A stretch of DNA of 29,912 nt from SHLQ01 sp051011575 (GTDB lineage: Bacteria > Actinomycetota > Acidimicrobiia > Acidimicrobiales > SHLQ01). The stretch is from contig JBPCTR010000172.1 in NCBI GenBank assembly GCA_051011575.1, positions 1-29,912 of the forward strand. The letters are read 5' to 3'. Within the stretch, counting starts at the first letter, position 1; each line of letters starts with the position of its first letter. Shown in pieces: positions 24,701 to 29,912 of this stretch. A program made the translations under genes and the position numbers. Under the pieces are notes generated by a model that saw nothing but the letters and a program-made list of their open reading frames with translations, did no database searches and had not been told where the DNA came from.

Positions 24701-25210
24701 ATGTCGGGTCATCAGCTCCGAGAAGACGCTGTTATCTCCCGGGTCGCCACGATCCTCGAAGAGACGGCGGTCGACCCCGCGCGAATCATCATCGAGATCA
24801 CCGAGTCCGTCCTGATCGACGACACCGATTTCATCGCTCACCGCATCCGACTCCTCCGAGAACTCGGCGTGGGGCTCGCGATCGACGACTTCGGCACCGG
24901 TTACTCGAGTCTCAGCTACCTGCAGCGCTACGAGTTCGACTACCTGAAGATCGATCGCGCGTTTGTCGTACCGCTCGCCGATGAACGTCGGTTCAAAGAG
25001 CGCGAGATCGTCGCTGCCATCATCAATTTGGCCCGCGGCCTCGGCGCCACGACGGTTGCCGAGGGCATTGAAGGTCTCCCCGAGTACGGCGTTCTGCGCA
25101 CACTCGGATGTGATCGGGCCCAGGGCTTCCTTTTCCACCGTCCGATGGAGGTCGGCCAGATCGCCGACACCTTCCAGGCCGATCGGCAAAACACCGACCG
25201 GGCAGCCTGA
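21797..25210 (+). CDS. Membrane PAS-PAS-GGDEF-EAL cyclic-di-GMP signalling protein
   Basis: A 1137-residue protein. Residues 1-305 hold about eight to ten membrane helices of an uncharacterised sensor type (with NPFPSYAEIPAIAGYL near 83). A GAF-like stretch follows (about 310-445), then two PAS domains (about 449-565 and 574-690), a GGDEF domain (about 700-865) and an EAL domain (about 880-1125). The GGDEF signature reads SGDEF (781-785), and an inhibitory-site RVGD sits five residues before it (772-775). The domain's opening reads DPLTLQLNRKAF instead of the usual DPLTGLPNR. The EAL half looks competent: EALARW from 909, NMSGHQL, IEITES, DDFGTGYSSL from 1030, KIDRAF, EGIE, QGFLF. It could make, break or only sense c-di-GMP; breakdown is the best supported. 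It follows the FeeM-like gene on the same strand. Confidence 0.93.
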   Translation: MRNRTRVILVVGVGLIGIAALVGPAAQQGVRAASAVAFIAATTWRLRTSRDLVRTPWVFFAAGGTLVLISAVIRIIHGAIIGVDNPFPSYAEIPAIAGYLCLSAAAHWFRRLRSMGRDPDAIIDALLVTAASAVVVFSALLSEYFRDDLIPWEERVGNGTYNLLGLLMFGLIARLAVGSGVRNGAWRLLVGAVACIITNELFFVLVTVGNEWGLVITSIVSPLAFVLATASVLHPEAAALTARPEYTPPQLSPARLVLLATSLLTVPIALLISVMSGTDADLPVLVAGSVLLALFTLARIRLLFRTKELVSSLNEALSLSGQSLLDSSNVVEAIEASEHAIRAVVADRADFAAFIHGSEPAGRLISSRTGGVGLLSSVEEGEDQMYALVDAQPGDSLITRLELGQDGQFGQILIRTNEKTEHAEQVAFQTMSTQITQAFSSIEAAQSRAEQRLTSLVEQSSDLICVLEDSDVITFASPNVTRVLGYERGEIEGHHLEGFVVPDDWVPLDDLLAAPTPPSETPVSVECRLRTIESEARWFAMTARDFRDDAELGGIVLTGHDITEERNAQAAIVASERRFRSLVQHASDIVIVLDNEGNVEYISDSVEVSLGHGVDAFMGQSLLWVIHEKDRDAGLQQFDSVVSSPGQQERIEFRALHADGSIRLFESLMTDMRHIDEVSGIVLNVSDMTERRSLERDLRDAETIDPLTLQLNRKAFLDEVNTALRRASVTGDAVAIAIIDLDDFKTINDALGPMLADRALVETAQRIRRAVRVGDVVARLSGDEFGVLMPDGYSQLEAVAATERIMAELRLDFSLEGHSVQLESTAGLAMDVGGSELATHLLRSADTALSLAKTAARGQAMMFEESMGEAVSERLTLRAALDSAIDDGGLRLAYQPIISVESGNIVSMEALARWNHAERGNISPGVFIPIAEESTAIIRLGEWALRSACNQVQTWEAEGLDGFTVSVNMSGHQLREDAVISRVATILEETAVDPARIIIEITESVLIDDTDFIAHRIRLLRELGVGLAIDDFGTGYSSLSYLQRYEFDYLKIDRAFVVPLADERRFKEREIVAAIINLARGLGATTVAEGIEGLPEYGVLRTLGCDRAQGFLFHRPMEVGQIADTFQADRQNTDRAA

Positions 25211-25215
25211 GCGAC

Positions 25216-26019
25216 CTACTGCCACACCCTCCAGGGCGCCTCCCCGGAATCCCAGAGCGCGTTCAGCTCGACGTACTCGCGATAGGTGTCCATCCCCCGC
25301 CAGAATCCTTTGTGCAGCCGGAAGCCGAGCTGGCCGTCGTTGGTCAGTCGCTGCAGTGCGTCCGACTCGAGCATCTCGCCATCAGGGTCCGTGACATAGT
25401 CGAGGAAATCGGCGTTGAACATGAAATACCCGCCGTTCACGACACCTGTGTTCAGATCGGGCTTTTCGGCGAAGTCGGTGACCATGGCGCCGTCGGTCGC
25501 GAGCTCCCCAAATCGTGAGGTCGGGTTGACCGCCGTGACCGTACCGATCTTGCCGTGGTCGAAGTGGTGGTCTCGCAACGCAGCGACGTCGATGTCGGCC
25601 AGACCATCGCCGTACGTGAGCATGAATGCGGGCGCACCTTCGAGGTAGGGACGAGCCCGGGCGAGTCGTCCGCCGGTGAGCGTGTCGAGGCCCGTGTAGG
25701 CCATCGTGACCTCGAATTCCTCGGTCCCGTAGTCACCGTGATACTTCAGACCACTAGTGCGAAGATCGACCGTGAAGTCGCTGGTAATTTCCCGATACCG
25801 GAGGAAGTACTCCTTCACGGTCCACGACTTGAACCCGAGCAGGAGCACGAAACGGCGGTGACCGTAGTGGGCGAACGTCTTCATGATGTGCCACATGATC
25901 GGCTTGCCACCCACGTCGATCATCGGCTTCGGGAGCGACTCGGACGCCTCTCGAATTCGAGTTCCCTTGCCGCCGGCGAGAATAACCACCGGGATGTCGG
26001 CAGGATCGATCTGACTCAT
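25216..26019 (-). CDS. rfbF: Glucose-1-phosphate cytidylyltransferase
   Basis: A 267-residue nucleotidyltransferase. LAGGKGTR (14-21) binds the CTP phosphates, PKPMIDVGGKPIMWHIMK (30-47) and YGDGLADID (136-144) are family signatures, and NGGYFMFN and GFWRGMDTYREYVELNALW near the C-terminus are typical of RfbF rather than of dTTP- or UTP-using relatives. It joins glucose-1-phosphate and CTP to CDP-glucose, the substrate of RfbG. The usual partner genes rfbG and on are at 17215-20531 on the opposite strand, with the acyltransferase and c-di-GMP genes in between. It lies 79 bases after tsaC on the same strand and may be read from that operon or from its own promoter; a GAGAAGG stretch lies about eight bases before its ATG. 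It ends five bases from the convergent GGDEF-EAL gene. Confidence 0.96.
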   Translation of the reverse strand: MSQIDPADIPVVILAGGKGTRIREASESLPKPMIDVGGKPIMWHIMKTFAHYGHRRFVLLLGFKSWTVKEYFLRYREITSDFTVDLRTSGLKYHGDYGTEEFEVTMAYTGLDTLTGGRLARARPYLEGAPAFMLTYGDGLADIDVAALRDHHFDHGKIGTVTAVNPTSRFGELATDGAMVTDFAEKPDLNTGVVNGGYFMFNADFLDYVTDPDGEMLESDALQRLTNDGQLGFRLHKGFWRGMDTYREYVELNALWDSGEAPWRVWQ

Positions 26020-26098
26020 GTGCTCAGCCCTTCTCGCATACTCGTGTCACGGACGTCGTAATCCTTGGGGATATCGGCATCACACGGCACCGCTGTAG

Positions 26099-26710
26099 CT
26101 ACGGCGACGGTTTCCCATGTTGACATGCGGGGTTCGTGCCGATGTCGATGTCACCCTGTCGCAGCACCGTTGAGTCGGTTCCGGTGACGTCAACGACCGT
26201 CGATGCCGAACCAGCGAGCGTGCCGCCGTCGAGCATCACGGCGAGTTCACCAGACCAGAGCGCCTGGGCCTCCTGAAGCGTGATCACAGGTGCGTGGCCG
26301 TGACGGTTGGCGCTCGTGGTTGCGATCGGCCCGAACGCTCGTGTGATCGCCTGCACCAAGGGATGGTCGGGAACGCGCACGCCGAGCGTCTCGGTGGTCG
26401 TCGCATACTGCACAAGACCGGCTCGGATCGGAGCCACCAGGGTGAGTGCCCCAGGCCACCAGCGCTCCGCGAGCTCGGTGAATCCCTCGGTCGGCTCGAC
26501 GAGTGACGTCGCCTGCTGCGTCGACGCTGCCAGCACGGCGATGGGCAGCCCTGCTGGGCGGTTCTTCAACGTGAAGATCCGTGCCATCCCCTCGGGGCTT
26601 GTCGGATCGGCGGCGAGCCCGTACACGGTGTCCGTGGGGATGAGCACGACGTCCCCGGCGCGCAGCGCAGTCGTGGCGGCGACAACATGGCGCTCGAGCG
26701 AGTGGGTCAT
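26099..26710 (-). CDS. tsaC: L-threonylcarbamoyladenylate synthase (TsaC/Sua5/YwlC)
   Basis: A 203-residue YrdC-fold protein with PTDTVYGLAADP (25-36), KNRPAGLPIAVL (49-60) and the SAN motif at 132-134 that helps bind ATP and threonine. It makes threonylcarbamoyl-AMP from threonine, bicarbonate and ATP for the universal t6A modification of tRNAs that read ANN codons. The length corresponds to the short TsaC form without the extra C-terminal Sua5 domain. Its ATG overlaps the prmC stop by four bases. This rpmE-prfA-prmC-tsaC order is typical of Actinobacteria. Confidence 0.95.
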   Translation of the reverse strand: MTHSLERHVVAATTALRAGDVVLIPTDTVYGLAADPTSPEGMARIFTLKNRPAGLPIAVLAASTQQATSLVEPTEGFTELAERWWPGALTLVAPIRAGLVQYATTTETLGVRVPDHPLVQAITRAFGPIATTSANRHGHAPVITLQEAQALWSGELAVMLDGGTLAGSASTVVDVTGTDSTVLRQGDIDIGTNPACQHGKPSP

Positions 26711-27627
26711 GTCCGCAGTCTCGCGACGATCGCACGGTGTCTACCGGCGAGGTCTGGATGGGTGCCGGTGTCGAATCCGTGTTCCTGCAACAGCGCGGTC
26801 ATGGGCTCGATCTGGCGTGGGTCCATCTCGAGCACGATCGCGCCGGCCGGGCCCAGCCAGGGTCGGGCGTCGGCAACAATCTTGCGCAGATCGTCCAGGC
26901 CGTCGGCACCACTCCTGAGCGCCGACGCCGGCTCCCACGCTTCCACCGACGCGGGCAGCTCGTCGCCTGCCGGTACGTATGGCGGGTTCGAGGCGACCAC
27001 ATCACACTCGCCGCGCAGCCGTTCCGGAAGCGCGTCGAACCACGACCCAGCGTGCACCTCGACCGACGCTCCTCGCATACCGAGACCCGCCAGATTGGCC
27101 CGGGCCACGGCCAAAGCATCGTCCGACGAGTCTGTGAGAACGACTCGTGTGCCAGGTCGCTCCGACGCGACGGACAATCCGATCGCTCCCGAGCCAGACC
27201 CGAGGTCGACCACCGTGCCGGTCTGACCGGAGCCGGGTGGCCGGAGCCGATCGAGTTCGTCGAGCACGAGCCCGGCCACGATCTCGGTCTCGGGACGGGG
27301 AATCAGGACACGATCGTCGACGAGCAGATCGAGTTCCCGGAACGCCCAGTGGCCGAGTACGTACTGGATCGGCTCACCACCACATCGGCGCTGGACCATC
27401 GAATCGAGCTTCGCGACCGCACGCACGGTTGCCGGTTGCTGAAGTCCCTCACGGAAGTGGGTGGCCGACGAACCGACGATCTCCTCCACGATCCAGCGCG
27501 CGTGGAGCGTGGGGTTTCCGTCGAGGTCGGCTGCGCGCAGTCGGCCTTCGGTTTCGGCGAGCAACTCCTCCCATCGAACCGTTCCCTCGAGCTCGCCCGG
27601 GTCGACGTCGTCGGGATCGACGTTCAT
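26707..27627 (-). CDS. prmC: Peptide chain release factor N5-glutamine methyltransferase
   Basis: A 306-residue class I methyltransferase. The N-terminal helical domain recognises release factors, including GGEPIQYVLGHWAF (83-96). The catalytic part holds PRPETE (110-115), the SAM-binding DLGSGSGAIGLSVA (141-154) and NPPY (214-217), which binds the glutamine amide. It methylates the Gln of the GGQ motif in RF1 and RF2, and its RF1 substrate is encoded immediately upstream. The ATG overlaps the prfA stop by four bases. An N-terminal acidic stretch (residues 1-18) is longer than in E. coli PrmC. Confidence 0.96.
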   Translation of the reverse strand: MNVDPDDVDPGELEGTVRWEELLAETEGRLRAADLDGNPTLHARWIVEEIVGSSATHFREGLQQPATVRAVAKLDSMVQRRCGGEPIQYVLGHWAFRELDLLVDDRVLIPRPETEIVAGLVLDELDRLRPPGSGQTGTVVDLGSGSGAIGLSVASERPGTRVVLTDSSDDALAVARANLAGLGMRGASVEVHAGSWFDALPERLRGECDVVASNPPYVPAGDELPASVEAWEPASALRSGADGLDDLRKIVADARPWLGPAGAIVLEMDPRQIEPMTALLQEHGFDTGTHPDLAGRHRAIVARLRT

Positions 27628-28688
27628 TCCTCGCCGGACAGACGCTTCTGCTGGTCGTCGTGCAGGAGGGCGTCGGAGATGCCGTCGAGTTCTCCGCTGA
27701 GTACCTTGTCGAGCTTGTGGATCGTGAGGTTGATGCGATGATCACTCACCCGATTCTCTTTGAAGTTGTACGTCCGGATCTTCTCGGACCGGCCACCGCC
27801 GCCCATCTGACTCTTGCGCTGCTCGGAGGCTTCGGCCTCTGCCCGATCCTGTTCGGCCTGGAGAAGCCGGCTGCGCAGCACCCTCAGCGCCTTCGCCTTG
27901 TTCTGGAGCTGACTCTTCTCGTCCTGCATCGCCACGACAACGCCGGTGGGCTTGTGGGTTATCCGGACCGCTGAGTCGGTGGTGTTCACCGACTGCCCGC
28001 CCGGCCCCGACGAGCGATACACGTCGATCTGCAGGTCATTCTCGTCGATGTCGATCTCGACTTCGTCGGCCTCGGGGAGCACCGCGACCGTCGCCGACGA
28101 CGTATGGATTCGGCCCTGCGATTCGGTCACCGGTACTCGCTGGACCCGATGCACGCCCGCCTCGAACTTCATACGACTCCACACGCCCTCGCCCGAAAGA
28201 CTGAACGTGACGGCCGAGTAGCCCCCCATGTCGGATTCGGTGCCGTCGAGCATCTCGAATTTCCACCCTTGGCGCGTGGCGAATGCGCGGAACATCTCGA
28301 AGAGGTCGCGCGCGAACAGGTTGGCCTCTTCGCCGCCCTCGGCGCCACGAATCTCGACGATGACGTTGCGGTCGTCGTTGGGATCCTTGGGAAGCAGCGC
28401 GAGGCGGAATTCGTCGGTCGAGGACTCGACCAGTGCCTCGAGTTCGGCGACTTCGTCCCGCCACGATTCGCGGTCGTCGCCCTCACTCTCGCTGAACATT
28501 TCGCGCGCGACTTCGAGGTCTTCGCTGGCCGAACGAAGGTTGCGTCCAATGGCAACGATTCCATCGAGCTCCTTGTGCCGGCGCGCTTCGGTTTGGAAAC
28601 GCGTTTGGTCGGCGATCAGGTCGGGGTCGCCCAACCGTGCCTCGACGTCGGCGAATTCTCGCTCGAGGGATTCCAGGCGACTCAGCAC
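27624..28688 (-). CDS. prfA: Peptide chain release factor 1
   Basis: A 354-residue protein from the GTG at 28688. GGQ is at 230-232 in SSGPGGQSVN, the peptidyl-tRNA hydrolysis motif whose Gln is methylated by PrmC. The stop-codon reading tripeptide is PVT at 186-188, the PxT form that marks RF1 (UAA and UAG) and separates it from RF2, which has SPF. The GAGVHRVQRVP and ESQGRIHTS segments are intact. Only a weak AGG precedes the start. A stable hairpin lies in the gap before it, so it may have its own promoter or be controlled by readthrough. Confidence 0.98.
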   Translation of the reverse strand: MLSRLESLEREFADVEARLGDPDLIADQTRFQTEARRHKELDGIVAIGRNLRSASEDLEVAREMFSESEGDDRESWRDEVAELEALVESSTDEFRLALLPKDPNDDRNVIVEIRGAEGGEEANLFARDLFEMFRAFATRQGWKFEMLDGTESDMGGYSAVTFSLSGEGVWSRMKFEAGVHRVQRVPVTESQGRIHTSSATVAVLPEADEVEIDIDENDLQIDVYRSSGPGGQSVNTTDSAVRITHKPTGVVVAMQDEKSQLQNKAKALRVLRSRLLQAEQDRAEAEASEQRKSQMGGGGRSEKIRTYNFKENRVSDHRINLTIHKLDKVLSGELDGISDALLHDDQQKRLSGEE

Positions 28689-28715
28689 GTCGACAACCTA
28701 ACCCGGAGGCTCAGG

Positions 28716-28742
28716 AGCTGCGCGGGTAGGCCCCGCGGAGCT
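28716..28742 (-). terminator. GC-rich hairpin between the hypothetical gene and prfA
   Basis: AGCTGCGCGGG (28716-28726) and CCCGCGGAGCT (28732-28742) pair over ten of eleven positions with one G-G mismatch and a five-base loop. It begins three bases after the stop codon of the hypothetical gene in the minus direction. There is no U-run, so if it ends transcription it does so as a U-less hairpin of the kind described in Actinobacteria. Attenuation or mRNA end protection are alternatives. Confidence 0.45.
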
Positions 28743-28744
28743 GC

Positions 28745-29725
28745 TCAGTCGGACCACTCACCATCGAGCGCCACGAGCGTGGCAGGCAGCGCGAGTGCAG
28801 AGAGCGACTCCTCAATTCGGGGATGCTGGTCGCGGGTCGGAGCGACCACGATGACCTCGTCGGGTTTGTGCAGCCCGGCGAGCTCGGCCGCGGTCTGGGG
28901 TGCGGCCAGGTCGACACCCACCGTGAACACGATCAGAACCGTGCGATCGCCACGGGTTCCGAGTGCGGCCGCGGGCTGAGACTCAGACAGTCCGGGACGA
29001 GGCGAAGTGAGGGGGATCGGGTCGAGGCGGTCGAGACCGAGGAGCTCCGGATCTCGCACGGCTTGGGCACGAAGCCACCGTGCGCGCACGAGGCGCCCAA
29101 TCGGGTGGGGAGCGGAGCCTGCAGTCCGGTGTGGCCGGACCATACCGACCACGTGCGCAATCGCCTGGTCGATCGGGCGGTCTGGGTTGATTGACGCCGA
29201 TGCGAACTGGTCGTATGCGCCCACTCCGATGTCGATCGAGCACGATCCATCACGACTTCCGACACGGGCGACTTCGAGACCGTTGAACTCGCCGATCCAC
29301 ACGCCGTGATCAGCCACGACCTCGAGTCCGGCCTGCGCCAACTCGGCCGCCAGGTCAGGACACGACGGTGGCGGCTCGATCACGGGGGCGACCGGAACCG
29401 CCAGGGTGAGCGAACGCTCGTGCGCGACAAAAACCGAGCTGCGCGGGCTCTCAAAGTGCTGGGCCGCAGACGCGAGGCCGCCGGCGAGGTCCGGATCATC
29501 GACGATCAGCTGGAGCTGGGTGGCGTCGTGTGCGGCAGCCCATGAGAGTCCGAGACCGAGAATCCCCGACGGTGGCTCCGCGTGGTAAAGCCAAGCCATG
29601 TCGTTCACGACGACGGCCGCGCCCGAGCCGAGGCGCGTCGGTTCGGGGATCGAAGCGTTTGTGTGTTCGGAGACCAGCCCCCGCAGCTTGACGGCGGCGA
29701 GCTCGGCGAGGCGTTCGGGAGTCAG
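28745..29725 (-). CDS. Hypothetical protein between rpmE and prfA, possible CTG start
   Basis: I do not recognise this family. With a canonical start the gene begins at ATG 29608 (287 residues) or GTG 29617. The same frame stays open further upstream and reads LTPERLAELAAVKLRGLVSEH, a convincing N-terminal helix, back to a CTG at 29725 that overlaps the rpmE stop by four bases (CTGA), giving 326 residues. Neighbouring genes are joined by the same ATGA or GTGA overlaps, so a rare CTG start is plausible and used here. The C-terminal part (about 250-326) reads GTRGDRTVLIVFTVGVDLAAP and DEVIVVAPTRDQHPRIEES, with no catalytic motif I can name. No signal peptide or membrane segment is seen, so it is probably cytoplasmic. 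A hairpin follows its stop. Confidence 0.7.
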   Translation of the reverse strand: MTPERLAELAAVKLRGLVSEHTNASIPEPTRLGSGAAVVVNDMAWLYHAEPPSGILGLGLSWAAAHDATQLQLIVDDPDLAGGLASAAQHFESPRSSVFVAHERSLTLAVPVAPVIEPPPSCPDLAAELAQAGLEVVADHGVWIGEFNGLEVARVGSRDGSCSIDIGVGAYDQFASASINPDRPIDQAIAHVVGMVRPHRTAGSAPHPIGRLVRARWLRAQAVRDPELLGLDRLDPIPLTSPRPGLSESQPAAALGTRGDRTVLIVFTVGVDLAAPQTAAELAGLHKPDEVIVVAPTRDQHPRIEESLSALALPATLVALDGEWSD

Positions 29726-29912
29726 CTCTCGTCGGCGGCGTCGGCCGACGCGGCCTTCTTGCGACGGGCGCCGTAGCGGCGCTCGAACCGCTCGACGCGA
29801 CCGGCGGTGTCGACGATCTTCATCTGGCCGGTGAAGAAGGGATGGCTGCGGCTCGAGAGCTCGACCTTGGCGAGGGGGTACTCGACGCCGTCGATCGTGA
29901 TGGTCTCGTTGG
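29722..29912 (-). CDS. rpmE: Ribosomal protein bL31, zinc-free type, N-terminus outside window
   Basis: The last 62 or so codons of bL31. The signature VELSSRSHPFFTG followed by VDTAGRVERFERRYG is unmistakable. The form with a zinc ribbon has Cys in this segment (VEVCSNCHPFYTG); here those positions are Ser, and the preceding EYPLAKVELSS resembles the zinc-free, type B form (rpmE2, YkgM/YtiA-like). A lysine- and alanine-rich tail (ARRKKAASADAADES) follows the conserved end. bL31 bridges the two ribosomal subunits. Only one end is visible, so the N-terminal Cys content cannot be checked. Confidence 0.9.
   Translation of the reverse strand, partial: NETITIDGVEYPLAKVELSSRSHPFFTGQMKIVDTAGRVERFERRYGARRKKAASADAADES

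Overview
The window looks like chromosome from a high-GC actinobacterium, most likely of the class Acidimicrobiia (an Ilumatobacter-like lineage). The grounds are the GC-rich codon use, frequent GTG starts, and the block rpmE-prfA-prmC-tsaC-glyA-wecA-atp, which resembles the arrangement in Actinobacteria. The lineage call is an inference from gene order and protein character, not from a search. No rRNA, tRNA, CRISPR array, insertion sequence or integrase was seen. Coding density is very high and no gap exceeds 200 bases.

Layout. (1) 1-4198: a partial MFS exporter (minus), then on the plus strand a secreted apiosidase-like glycoside hydrolase with a Thr-rich linker, an HNH endonuclease and a small MscS-type channel. 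(2) 4211-13115 (minus): an F1Fo ATP synthase operon, atpZ-like, atpI, B, E, F, H, A, G, D, C, followed at 33 bases by a PLP-dependent group II decarboxylase. Most junctions overlap by 1 or 4 bases. A good promoter and a Crp/GlxR-like palindrome lie upstream. (3) 13287-17021 (minus): a class III CoA-transferase, a WecA/TagO-type polyprenyl-phosphate sugar-phosphate transferase, and serine hydroxymethyltransferase. (4) 17215-26019: an accessory block. Four tightly coupled plus-strand genes encode CDP-glucose 4,6-dehydratase, an RmlC-like cupin, a COG4091/DRL-type oxidoreductase and an RmlC epimerase. Next come a small membrane protein (minus), a FeeM/LuxI-like acyltransferase and a large membrane PAS-PAS-GGDEF-EAL protein (both plus), then glucose-1-phosphate cytidylyltransferase (minus). 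(5) 26099-29912 (minus): tsaC, prmC, prfA, an unrecognised conserved-looking gene and the C-terminal part of ribosomal protein bL31.

How it fits together. The housekeeping genes cover translation termination, release-factor methylation, t6A modification, one-carbon metabolism, the first lipid-linked step of envelope glycan synthesis, and ATP synthesis. The accessory block contains the first two steps of a CDP-6-deoxysugar pathway (RfbF, RfbG) plus three tailoring enzymes, probably for a surface glycan. Next to it is a possible acyl-signal synthase paired with a c-di-GMP enzyme. The parts most worth following up are the DRL-like oxidoreductase between two RmlC-type cupins and the FeeM-like/GGDEF-EAL pair. 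Smaller points are the secreted-looking N-terminal extension on ATP synthase subunit b and a gene after rpmE that seems to lack a standard start codon.
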